Shown here: piece after piece, positions 33,775-41,080 of the stretch
Layout: each line of letters opens with the position of its first letter
Numbering within the stretch: position 1 is the first letter of the stretch
Source of the DNA: Fusicatenibacter sp.
Lineage (GTDB): Bacteria; Bacillota; Clostridia; Lachnospirales; Lachnospiraceae
DNA: 45,802 nucleotides
Direction of reading: 5' to 3'
Assembly: GCA_017887445.1 (NCBI GenBank)
Contig: JAGHIA010000003.1
Span: forward strand, 1 to 45,802
Notes under the pieces: generated by a model
What the model was told of the DNA's origin: nothing
Databases searched by the model: none
The model's input: the letters and a program-made list of their open reading frames with translations, nothing else
Made by a program: the position numbers and the translations under genes

Positions 33775-34772
33775 AACCTGTGCTCCTTCATGATCAGAAT
33801 AATCATATACGCTCCTCCGGCCAGGTCGATCAGGACCGTCACCGGCGCCGCGTACCGCAATAGCTCCACAATCCCCTGTCCCAAAACCAGAAACAGCACC
33901 GACATGAGAATAGAGCCAAAAAACAGAATGGAATGGCGGTAGGTTTTAAATAATTCCCGGGCAATATTCACAGCCAGCAGTCCCAGAAAAGTCAGCGGTC
34001 CGATCAACGCCGTGGTAACTGCCATGCCGAAGGCAATCAGCAGCAATGTGCTGTTTACCCGCCGCGAGTAAGGAACGCCAAGGCTTTTGGCGTGATTTTC
34101 TCCCAGAAGCATAACGTCAAACTCTCTGCTCTGCCTGACAAAAAGAAACGTCAGAAGAACCATGGACGGCGCGGCCAGAACGATGACACGCTCATTCATA
34201 TTTGTCACTGAAACCGTTGTCACCGCCTTCAGCTGCTGAAACTGCTGCGGATCCAGCAGAACTTCGATGTAGTTTGTGAAGCTCTGGACGATACTGGAAA
34301 GAATCAGTCCAAACAAGAGCAGAAAAACGATATGATTTTTGTCCTTCCGCAGCATCAGTCCATACATAAGCATTGAGATTGCCAGCATGATCCCTGTTGT
34401 GACAAAAAAATTGCAGTAGGGATTGGCAAACAACCGCGCCATAAAACCAATATTGGCGGCAAAGTATACCAACAGCGACTGGGTCGCCAGAAATACGGAA
34501 TCAAATCCCAGCATACTCGGCGTCAGCACGCGGTTTTCTGTGATCGTCTGAAAAGCAAGACTTACCACCGCGATCAGCGCTGCGCTCACCGCCATCCCCA
34601 AAAGACTGGAAGCGCTGCGCCCAAGGATCCGCACCGCCACCGGATACGTCAGTGCAATACCTGCGTCAAACGCTTTGGCAAACACCCTTGCGTAGATATA
34701 AAGTCCGGCGGACAACAGAATCAGGACTGCGAGAAAAACAAACTTTTTTGTGACCTGTTTTTTATTTACCAT
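33771..34772 (-). CDS. siderophore ABC transporter permease, second subunit
   Basis: A 333-residue FecCD-family (BtuC-like) permease with nine to ten membrane helices. It has GRSASSLLGMAVSAALIAVV, TPSMLGFDSVFLATQSLLVY and the conserved ALIGPLTFLGLLAVNIAREL coupling-helix region. It resembles YclO-type subunits. GAGGGTG precedes the start, which overlaps the first permease gene by 11 bp. Confidence 0.93.
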   Translation of the reverse strand: MVNKKQVTKKFVFLAVLILLSAGLYIYARVFAKAFDAGIALTYPVAVRILGRSASSLLGMAVSAALIAVVSLAFQTITENRVLTPSMLGFDSVFLATQSLLVYFAANIGFMARLFANPYCNFFVTTGIMLAISMLMYGLMLRKDKNHIVFLLLFGLILSSIVQSFTNYIEVLLDPQQFQQLKAVTTVSVTNMNERVIVLAAPSMVLLTFLFVRQSREFDVMLLGENHAKSLGVPYSRRVNSTLLLIAFGMAVTTALIGPLTFLGLLAVNIARELFKTYRHSILFFGSILMSVLFLVLGQGIVELLRYAAPVTVLIDLAGGAYMIILIMKEHRL

Positions 34773-35760
34773 AGCGCACCCTCCTGAACAGAATTACCAG
34801 AAAAATCGCCCCTCCGATAATTCCGATCGTAAAACTCACAGCAATCTCATAGGGATAAATGATCAGGCGGCTGAAAATATCGCACACCATAACGAATACC
34901 GTCCCCAGCAGCATGACATCGGGAATCGTCTTTTTCACATCGTCCCCGTAAAAAGCAGTGACCATGTTGGGAATAATCAGTCCCACAAACGCTATGGGTC
35001 CCACTGTCACAAACGTAGCCGCGCTGATCACTGCGATCACACACAATCCCAGAAATACGGTACGTTTATAGTGCAGTCCCAGGCTCTTGGAAAAATCCTC
35101 GCCCATGCCGGCGATACTGAACCTTGCGGCATACAGCACCGCCAGCGCCAATGGAATCAGAACAAGCCAGAGCATGGCAAAACTGGTAAAGCGGTTAAAG
35201 GTACCAAGTCCGATCTTCGAAAGTGTCTGCAGCGCATTTGTCCGGTAGGCCACTGCATTCGCAAGCGCCTTTATGATCCCTCCATACATCATTCCTACCA
35301 GCGGTACGTAGACCGCCTCTCTCAGTGGAATCCGTCCGAGGATCGCCATGAACAGCATTGTTGAAGCCAGCGCAAAGACAAAAGCAAACAGCAGCTGCAC
35401 GAAACGTGACTGATCTCCCAAAAGCAGAAACGACAAAAGCACTCCCAGCATCGCGGCATCCGTTGTACCGGATGTGGACGGAGACATAAATTTGTTGCTG
35501 CTCAGGGACTGCATGATAAGTCCGGAAACACTGAGTCCGGAAGCCGTCAGCACAATAGCCGCAGTCCTTGGCACACGGCTGACCCAAAAGGTCTGCCAGG
35601 CCGCGGCATCCAGGCGCAGGAGACTGCCGGGATTTACATTTTTATCTGCGCCGATCATCACGGAAACTGCCGCCAGAACAAGAAACGCCAAGATCAATAC
35701 AAACCGTTTATAACGTGAATTAAAACCTGCCCGTTTTATACAACCGGATTTCTCCTTCAA
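34762..35760 (-). CDS. siderophore ABC transporter permease, first subunit
   Basis: A 332-residue FecCD-family permease with about nine membrane helices (SVMIGADKN, RVPRTAAIVLTASGLSVSGL and TVGPIAFVGLIIPNMVTAFY are family motifs). It is YclN-like. The start is TTG, chosen because AAAGGAGG lies about eight bases upstream and no ATG occurs before the first helix. It is the first gene of the importer operon. Its leader contains a MerR-type promoter, a terminator-like hairpin and a dyad TTAGTT-TT-AACTAA, so expression is probably controlled at more than one level. Confidence 0.92.
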   Translation of the reverse strand: MKEKSGCIKRAGFNSRYKRFVLILAFLVLAAVSVMIGADKNVNPGSLLRLDAAAWQTFWVSRVPRTAAIVLTASGLSVSGLIMQSLSSNKFMSPSTSGTTDAAMLGVLLSFLLLGDQSRFVQLLFAFVFALASTMLFMAILGRIPLREAVYVPLVGMMYGGIIKALANAVAYRTNALQTLSKIGLGTFNRFTSFAMLWLVLIPLALAVLYAARFSIAGMGEDFSKSLGLHYKRTVFLGLCVIAVISAATFVTVGPIAFVGLIIPNMVTAFYGDDVKKTIPDVMLLGTVFVMVCDIFSRLIIYPYEIAVSFTIGIIGGAIFLVILFRRVRYGK

Positions 35761-35778
35761 AACCCTCTCCTCCTTTTA

Positions 35779-35792
35779 TTAGTTTTAACTAA
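35779..35792. promoter_or_regulatory. dyad in the importer leader, possible metalloregulator site
   Basis: TTAGTTTTAACTAA has 6-bp inverted halves around TT and lies just upstream of the ribosome site. Its form recalls DtxR/IdeR-type iron boxes, but with no match strong enough to assign a regulator. Confidence 0.4.
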
Positions 35793-35803
35793 CCTCCTGT
35801 GAG

Positions 35804-35837
35804 AAAAAGAATTGCCTGCCAGAGCACCACAGGCAAT
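35804..35837 (-). terminator. leader terminator before the siderophore importer operon
   Basis: On the minus strand ATTGCCTG (35837-35830) and CAGGCAAT (35818-35811) pair around an 11-base loop and are followed by TCTTTTT. It lies downstream of the promoter at 35871-35901, hence a possible attenuator. It could also catch read-through from the MATE gene. Confidence 0.65.
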
Positions 35838-35870
35838 CCACATTTTTTATCACTTTTCAAGGCCTTTCTT

Positions 35871-35901
35871 ATCATAAAGTCTCCTGCCGCAGGAGAGTCA
35901 A
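35871..35901 (-). promoter_or_regulatory. MerR-type promoter/operator of the siderophore importer
   Basis: Minus-strand TTGACT (35901-35896) and TATGAT (35876-35871) are separated by 19 bp filled by the dyad CTCCTGC-GGCAGGAG. A 19-bp spacer with a central dyad is the hallmark of MerR-activated promoters. Its dyad differs at only one central position from the one before the MATE gene. Confidence 0.88.
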
Positions 35902-35941
35902 CCCTCTTTTCGAATTTTTTCACGGATCAGAAAAACGCGGA

Positions 35942-36074
35942 GTAACCGTTCAGCCACCTGAATGGTTGCGGCATCCGGCCATTGAAAACCGCTTCGCGAT
36001 GGTCCGGATGCCCGCAGGCACTACGTTTTCATACGGTCTGTGCAGTAAATGCACAGACCTGGCTGAATCGTTAC
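35942..36074. mobile_element. 133-bp MITE inserted in the 3' end of the MATE gene
   Basis: Starts GTAACCGTTCAGCC, ends GGCTGAATCGTTAC, 133 bp, with the family hairpin GCATCCGGCC...GGTCCGGATGC. Flanks AACGCGGA and AACGGAGA agree at 6 of 8 positions. It now encodes the last residues of the MATE protein. Confidence 0.88.
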
Positions 36075-37355
36075 AACGGAGACTACCGCCGTAACTCCTT
36101 CCGCAGCGGCCATCACCAGCCAAATAGAGCCGGCGCCAAAGAACGCCGGAAACAGATAGACAAACGCCCCGCTGAGCAGAAAACCTCTCAGGGCAGAAAC
36201 CGCCGCAGAAGCTCTGACCTTCTTAACTGCCTGCAGATAATAGGCCGCAAACACATTAAACGGGACAAACAGCAGACACAGAAAATATCTCCTGAGAACA
36301 AACGGAGCCAGATCCAGCACTTCTTCGGAAGCTTTCATAAACAGCCGGACAAGCTCTGACGGAAACAGCAGACTGACCGCCGCTGCCGCCGCACCGATCA
36401 CTGCAGCGACAACGCATCCCCAGTTTCTGGCCTCCAGGACCCTGTCCCAGCGCTGCCCGCCCAGATTTTCCGCCACGATCGGCTGGGCGGCATTTCCTAT
36501 CCCGTAACTGAACGTCTGGACAAGCGTGAAAATACTGCTGGCAACACCGTAGATGGCAAGCTCTGTGCTTCCCAGATACCGCATAATCTGATTGTTGAAC
36601 AACACGATCAGAAATCCCATGCCCACAGAACAAAGGAACGAGGATATTCCCACGGAAATAATCTCCCTGCTTTTTCGCCAGACATCCATAGGCCGTACAA
36701 GAGAAACTGTATTTTTCCTGCTGAAAAAGTGAAGCAGCTGAATTGCAAAGGCAATTCCCTGGCCGGCGACCGTAGCGATCGCCGCCCCCTCCATCCCCAG
36801 ATCGCAGGTGAAGGTCAGAAAAAAATCTCCAAAGATATTGAAGACACCGCCGCAGACCGTGGCAATCCCTACCAGAGCCGGCGCGCCGTCATTGCGCACG
36901 AACATCCCCAGAAAATATCCCACCGGCCACAAAGGTATGCCCCATTTCAGCCAGCCAACATACTGCAGCGCCAACGGCAGCAGTTCCTCATCGGCTCCAA
37001 ACATCTGAAGCAGCGGACGGTCAAAAAACAAAATCACCAGCCAGACCACCGCGGATGCCGCGCAGATCAGATAAAACGAAACAGTAAACGCCAGATTGCT
37101 CTCATACCGTTTTCCCGCCCCGCGCGCCGCGCTGAACAAAACGGCTCCGCCATTTCCGAACAAAACACTGAGACAGCAGAACAGTGTCCAGAACGGGGAT
37201 ATGCAGGCCAGCGCCGCCGTACCTGCGGCGCCTTCATACTGCCCCACAACGATCATATCTACAAGGGAATAAATGCTCATGACAAGTCCGCTGAAAAGAC
37301 TGGGATAAAGATATTTAAAATATAAACTCCGAACGTTTCCTTCTTTTAAATCCAT
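36021..37355 (-). CDS. MATE family efflux transporter with element-derived C-terminus
   Basis: A 444-residue membrane protein with twelve helices in two MATE repeats; it exports drugs or metabolites against Na+ or H+. Family motifs include SLFSGLVMSIYSLVDMIVVG and GIGNAAQPIVAENLGGQRWD. ATG at 37355 has AAAGGAG upstream. The last residues (VTIQPGLCIYCTDRMKT, from 36074 downward) are translated from the inserted 133-bp MITE. Deleting the element with one target copy gives an alternative end, VSVFLIREKIRKEG and a stop, which looks like a normal MATE tail. It shares a MerR-type promoter with the siderophore importer, so it could export the siderophore or a toxic complex. Confidence 0.9.
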   Translation of the reverse strand: MDLKEGNVRSLYFKYLYPSLFSGLVMSIYSLVDMIVVGQYEGAAGTAALACISPFWTLFCCLSVLFGNGGAVLFSAARGAGKRYESNLAFTVSFYLICAASAVVWLVILFFDRPLLQMFGADEELLPLALQYVGWLKWGIPLWPVGYFLGMFVRNDGAPALVGIATVCGGVFNIFGDFFLTFTCDLGMEGAAIATVAGQGIAFAIQLLHFFSRKNTVSLVRPMDVWRKSREIISVGISSFLCSVGMGFLIVLFNNQIMRYLGSTELAIYGVASSIFTLVQTFSYGIGNAAQPIVAENLGGQRWDRVLEARNWGCVVAAVIGAAAAAVSLLFPSELVRLFMKASEEVLDLAPFVLRRYFLCLLFVPFNVFAAYYLQAVKKVRASAAVSALRGFLLSGAFVYLFPAFFGAGSIWLVMAAAEGVTAVVSVVTIQPGLCIYCTDRMKT

Positions 37356-37437
37356 ACTTTCTCCTTTCATGGCGCACTCGCTGCGCCAATAATGGTAGAT
37401 TTGGAAGTTTACTTCCAAACTTTCTCTCCTGTTCTGT
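37356..37437 (-). repeat. leader repeat before the MATE gene (copy 1)
   Basis: Read on the minus strand, a TTTGGAAGTAAACTTCCAAA hairpin, CCATTATTGGCGCAGC and GAGTGCGCCATGAAAGGAG run up to the ATG. The same order occurs before nfo at 40871-40985. It supplies the ribosome site. Confidence 0.65.
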
Positions 37438-37472
37438 GTGATTGACATTCCACGTGTTATCGCTTAAACTAC

Positions 37473-37503
37473 AGTATAATCTCTCCTGCAGCAGGAGAGT
37501 CAA
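37473..37503 (-). promoter_or_regulatory. MerR-type promoter/operator of the MATE gene
   Basis: Minus-strand TTGACT (37503-37498) and TATACT (37478-37473) are separated by 19 bp containing the dyad CTCTCCTGC-TGCAGGAGAG (with shared centre). It matches the siderophore importer promoter. The divergent merR gene begins 150 bp away. Confidence 0.88.
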
Positions 37504-37509
37504 GGAGAG

Positions 37510-37642
37510 GTAACAGTTCAGCCAGCTGAACTATTACGGCATCCGGCCATTGAAAATCGCTTCGCGATGGGCCGGATACCCGCAGGCACTACGTTTTCAC
37601 ACGGTCTGTGCAGTAAATGCACAGACCTGGCTGAACTGTCAC
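37510..37642. mobile_element. 133-bp MITE duplicating the merR ribosome site
   Basis: Starts GTAACAGTTCAGCCAG, ends CTGGCTGAACTGTCAC, 133 bp, flanked by exact AAGGAGAG at 37502-37509 and 37643-37650. The duplicated target is the Shine-Dalgarno sequence of merR. Confidence 0.93.
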
Positions 37643-37656
37643 AAGGAGAGGATCAT

Positions 37657-38466
37657 ATGAAGAAAAAAGCATTGCTTTCCATCGGTGAATTTTCCAAAAT
37701 CACCGGCGTGGGCATAAAGGCCCTTCGATACTATGATGAAATCGGCATTCTGCCTCCCGCCTGGATCGATCCGGAGTCCGGCTATCGTTATTATTCCTTT
37801 CATCAAAAGGCGATCGCCGATGCCATTCAATTCTGTGTGGAGCTTGGAATACCGCTGAAGCAGTTCCCGGAATACACCAATGAACCCGCTTCCTGGATAC
37901 GTTATGCTGATCTGGTAGAGCACGGTGAAGAACTCATCCGTGAAAAAATCAGAACTCTGCAGGAACGTCTCGCCCTGCTGAAAGAAATGCGAACAGAAAT
38001 CCAGCGCGCGGAAAGCAGCTATCAGAACAGCCAGCCGGAAAAATACCGTCTTCCGGCGCGGGACATATGGATGGTTCCCTATGAAGGCAGTCAGTCTTGC
38101 GAGGCAGCCGGACAACTCACCAACAAGATCATTCTGGATATCCACCAGAACGGCATGCACCTTGGAAACACCGGCGGTTTACTGCTTCTGCGCCAGGAGG
38201 GACGCTGGCAGCAGTTTCTGTTTGTGGACGTGCAAAACATCCCAGACCAGAAGCAGAAACATCCCCATATCCTCCATATCCCGCAGGGCATCTATCTCTG
38301 CCGGAAGGTAGAACACAGTGATATGCAGCAGGTCTGGGATTGGAGCCGGCCTTTTGTGAGCGAGGACGGCATCCGTCTGGTCATCGAAACAGAGCTTTTC
38401 GTAGGCAATTACCGCTTTTCCTCGCCGGTTCTGGAGCAGCGGTGTCTTCTATTTCCGCTCCAATAG
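37657..38466 (+). CDS. MerR family regulator with GyrI-like effector domain
   Basis: A 269-residue activator/repressor of the BmrR/BltR class. Residues 1-75 are the winged helix (LLSIGEFSKITGVGIKALRY, YDEIGILPPAWIDPESGYRY), then a dimerising helix (about 85-125), then a GyrI-like small-molecule-binding domain from about 130. AAGGAGAG lies six bases before ATG 37657. The 30 extra upstream codons come from a MITE and are rejected. It is divergent from the MATE gene and very likely acts on the two 19-bp-spacer promoters at 37473 and 35871. It has no cysteine pattern for metal sensing, so the ligand is probably organic. Confidence 0.92.
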   Translation: MKKKALLSIGEFSKITGVGIKALRYYDEIGILPPAWIDPESGYRYYSFHQKAIADAIQFCVELGIPLKQFPEYTNEPASWIRYADLVEHGEELIREKIRTLQERLALLKEMRTEIQRAESSYQNSQPEKYRLPARDIWMVPYEGSQSCEAAGQLTNKIILDIHQNGMHLGNTGGLLLLRQEGRWQQFLFVDVQNIPDQKQKHPHILHIPQGIYLCRKVEHSDMQQVWDWSRPFVSEDGIRLVIETELFVGNYRFSSPVLEQRCLLFPLQ

Positions 38467-39921
38467 CGCCACCGTCTCCACATGCTCCTTCGCCGTCCAC
38501 GGAAACATATCCACCGGCGCTGCCCGGCGTACCCGGTAGCCCCGCTTTGCCAGTTCCCGCAGGTCTCTGGCCAGTGTCACCGGATTGCAGGAAATATAGA
38601 CAACCCGTTTGGGCGCAAGGACCGCAAGGCTGGAAAGAAACGCCTGGTCGCTTCCGGCGCGGGGCGGATCCATGAACACCACGTCCATCGGCTCCCCTTC
38701 TGCCGCCAGCCGCTGCATAAACTCTCCGGCGTCGCCGCGGACAAAGCGTACATTTTTCCTTCCGTTGCGTCTGGCGTTGGACACCGCGTTCTTTACGGCG
38801 TCTGGATTGACCTCCACACCGGTCACCTCTTTGGCATGCTCCGCCGCGATCAGTCCGATGGTTCCGGTTCCGCAGTAAGCGTCCATCACCCGCTCCGTCC
38901 CCTTCAGATCCGCAAACTCCATGGCTTTCCGGTAGAGAATCTCTGTCTGTACCGGATTGACCTGATAGAAGGACTGGGGCGACACCGCAAAGGTGCAGCC
39001 GCACAGCTGATCCTCAATATATCCCTTGCCGTACAGCACGATATCCCGCTTTCCAAGCACCATACTGGTGCTGCGGTCGTTGACGTTCAGCACCACCGTC
39101 GTCACCTCCGGGTGAAGCTTCCGCAGGGCCTCCACAAAGTTTTTCTTCGACGGAAAAACCGGGGAGACGCAGACCAGAACCACCATCACTTCCCCGGACA
39201 CATGGCCGGTGCGGATCAGCACATGGCGCACAAGTCCGTAACCGCTGTCCTCGTTGTATATCTTAATGCGAAAGCTTTCAAACAATCCGCACAGATCCCG
39301 GACGATCCGGTTGGCCCGCTGGTCCTGGATCAGGCAATCCTCCACCGGAACCAGCCGGTGCGTTCCTTCCTCGTAAATGCCGGACACAACACTTCCGTCG
39401 CGTTTTCTCGCGAAAGACGCGTGTACCTTGTTCCGGTAGTGCCACGGCTGTTCCATTCCGATGATCGGCTCCGGCTGCACAATGCCCTTCAGCTCCTGGC
39501 GGACAAACGCCTCCTTGAGCTTCAGCTGTTCTTTGTACTCCATATTTAAAAGCGAGCAGCCGCCGCATTTCTTCATGGCCGGGCAGCGGCTGGCAGTTTT
39601 GCCTGTCTTTTCTCTCTTTTCTGTGTTTTTTATTGCTTTCGATTTTTTTACCGCTTCAGATTTTCCTGTCTTCTCAGATTTCCCTGCTTCTTTCCTGTCA
39701 GAAGCGGTCTTTAATGTCTTCCGGTATTTCTCTGGCGGAACATTCTTCTTGCCCATCGAAAAATGGCTCCTCCCACCCTCTGTTCTGCTCTCCGTTCTGG
39801 TCTCTGTTCTGTTTTCTGTTCTGCTCTGGGTCTTGTTCCCGGTTTTACTCTCTGTCCTGCGCCCTGTTTTCAAACCGGCGCGTTTTCCATTGTCCGCCAA
39901 AAATTTTCTATCCTTTTTCAT
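38449..39921 (-). CDS. RlmD/RumA-type RNA (uracil-5)-methyltransferase
   Basis: A 490-residue SAM-dependent enzyme that methylates C5 of a uridine in rRNA (or tRNA). The iron-sulfur cysteines are present: C113, C119, C122 (CPAMKKCGGC) and C196 (VEDCLIQD). SAM motif: DAYCGTGTIGLIA. DPPRAGSD and the catalytic C445 (YISCNPVTLARDL) are intact. There is no TRAM domain. Instead residues 1-112 are a Lys/Arg/Thr/Glu-rich low-complexity tail with repeated TESKT/TENRT/TESRT units. A start at codon 56 (39756, GGGAGGAG upstream) would drop half of it. The 3' end overlaps convergent merR by 18 bp. Confidence 0.9.
   Translation of the reverse strand: MKKDRKFLADNGKRAGLKTGRRTESKTGNKTQSRTENRTETRTESRTEGGRSHFSMGKKNVPPEKYRKTLKTASDRKEAGKSEKTGKSEAVKKSKAIKNTEKREKTGKTASRCPAMKKCGGCSLLNMEYKEQLKLKEAFVRQELKGIVQPEPIIGMEQPWHYRNKVHASFARKRDGSVVSGIYEEGTHRLVPVEDCLIQDQRANRIVRDLCGLFESFRIKIYNEDSGYGLVRHVLIRTGHVSGEVMVVLVCVSPVFPSKKNFVEALRKLHPEVTTVVLNVNDRSTSMVLGKRDIVLYGKGYIEDQLCGCTFAVSPQSFYQVNPVQTEILYRKAMEFADLKGTERVMDAYCGTGTIGLIAAEHAKEVTGVEVNPDAVKNAVSNARRNGRKNVRFVRGDAGEFMQRLAAEGEPMDVVFMDPPRAGSDQAFLSSLAVLAPKRVVYISCNPVTLARDLRELAKRGYRVRRAAPVDMFPWTAKEHVETVALLERK
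39779..39860. repeat. degenerate 12-bp repeats in the methyltransferase 5' end
   Basis: The word CTCTGTTCTG or close variants recurs about every 12 bp on the plus strand, encoding the TES/TEN-R-T units on the minus strand. Confidence 0.55.
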
Positions 39922-39998
39922 TCTCCTGTATTCCTTTACCTTTTTCCAAAGCTTGTCCGTACATTCATCCCCCGCAAAGCGGATCTTCCGTAGCAGTT

Positions 39999-40026
39999 GT
40001 AACTATTCAGCCAGCGGAATCGTTAC
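39999..40026. repeat. solo GTAAC-end hairpin
   Basis: GTAACTATTCAGCC and GCGGAATCGTTAC form a dyad like the MITE ends. It lies 10 bp beyond the nfo stop codon. Confidence 0.6.
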
Positions 40027-40036
40027 GGTCTTCCCA

Positions 40037-40870
40037 TCATTCCCTGACTCGTTCCCGCAGCATACGGATTTCCCTGGCGTAACCGTCCAGTTCGTTGGGC
40101 GTCTCCAGATAAAACGGCAATTCCCGCAGCGCCGGATGATTGATGATCTCCACAAACGTCTCCAGTCCCAGAGAGCCTTCGCCAATCTTCTCATGGCGGT
40201 CCTTGTGGCTCTCAAATGGATTTTTGCTGTCGTTGATATGGATGGCCCTCAGCTTTTTCAGTCCGATCACCTGGTCAAACTTCTCCAGCACTCCATCCAG
40301 ATCCCTCACAATATCATATCCCGCATCGTACACATGGCAGGTATCCAGGCAGACGCCCATATGGTCCGCCAGTTCCACCCGCTCCAGGATCGCCGCCAGC
40401 TCCTCAAAACTCCTGCCCACTTCCGTTCCCTTTCCGGCCATGGTCTCCAGCAGCACCGTCGTCGTCTGCTCCGGCTTCAGGATCTGGTTCAGAGTCTCCG
40501 CGATCAGGCGGATCCCCTCCTCACTTCCCTGTCCGGTATGGCTGCCCGGGTGAAAATTGTAAAGATTTCCCGGCGTGTACTCCATCCGCCGCAGGTCGTC
40601 CTCCATAGTCATCAGCGCGAACTCCCGGGTATGCGGGTCTTTGGAACACGCGTTGAGCGTATACGGCGCATGGGCCAGGATCACCCCGATGTCATGCTCC
40701 GCCGCATAGGCACGAAACGCCTCCACATCCTGCGGATCAATCTCCTTTGCCTTGCTTCCCCGCGGGTTTCTGGTAAAAAACTGAAAGGTGTTCGCCCCGA
40801 TGGACACAGCTTCCTTTCCCATATGCAGATAACCTTTCGATGAAGAAAGGTGACTTCCTATTTTCAGCAT
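40037..40870 (-). CDS. nfo: endonuclease IV (apurinic/apyrimidinic)
   Basis: A 277-residue zinc-dependent TIM-barrel endonuclease that incises DNA 5' to abasic sites. It opens [20 protein letters not shown] and has the metal-site strands [49 protein letters not shown] and [20 protein letters not shown], which together match the AP endonuclease family 2 signatures. The leader is a copy of the repeat also found before the MATE gene and carries GAAAGGGG. It is a single gene, but lies next to the YhaO/YhaN pair on the same strand, a local group of DNA-repair functions. Confidence 0.96.
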   Translation of the reverse strand: MLKIGSHLSSSKGYLHMGKEAVSIGANTFQFFTRNPRGSKAKEIDPQDVEAFRAYAAEHDIGVILAHAPYTLNACSKDPHTREFALMTMEDDLRRMEYTPGNLYNFHPGSHTGQGSEEGIRLIAETLNQILKPEQTTTVLLETMAGKGTEVGRSFEELAAILERVELADHMGVCLDTCHVYDAGYDIVRDLDGVLEKFDQVIGLKKLRAIHINDSKNPFESHKDRHEKIGEGSLGLETFVEIINHPALRELPFYLETPNELDGYAREIRMLRERVRE

Positions 40871-40985
40871 TCTTACCCCTTTCGTGGCGCACTGGCCGCG
40901 CCAATAATGGTAGCTTTGGAAGTTTCCCGTAACAGTTCAGCCTTGCAGAGCTACTACCGTTTACTTCCAAACGTTTCTCCTGTTC
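40871..40985 (-). repeat. leader repeat before nfo (copy 2) with a hairpin inside
   Basis: Minus-strand ATTATTGGCGCGGCCAGTGC, GCCACGAAAGGGG and the split hairpin GGAAGTTT...GTTTACTTCC match the copy before the MATE gene. A solo GTAAC-type hairpin (40929-40957) sits within the split hairpin. Confidence 0.65.
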
Positions 40986-40999
40986 TCTTATAATGATCG

Positions 41000-41070
41000 G
41001 TAACGATTCAGCCAGCTGAATGGTCACCGCATCCGGCCACTAAAAAGCGCTTCGCGATGGGCCGGATGCC
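41000..41070. mobile_element. partial 133-bp MITE
   Basis: GTAACGATTCAGCCAGCTGA and the hairpin GCATCCGGCC...GGCCGGATGC followed by TTTT match the left half of the 133-bp family. The right half is missing. The hairpin and T-run could act as a terminator for rightward transcription. Confidence 0.75.
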
Positions 41071-41080
41071 TTTTCTTTTG

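Noticed and set aside
37567-37656. N-terminal extension of the MerR regulator
   Set aside because: The 30 codons lie in a 133-bp MITE; the regulator fold begins at 37657 behind its ribosome site.
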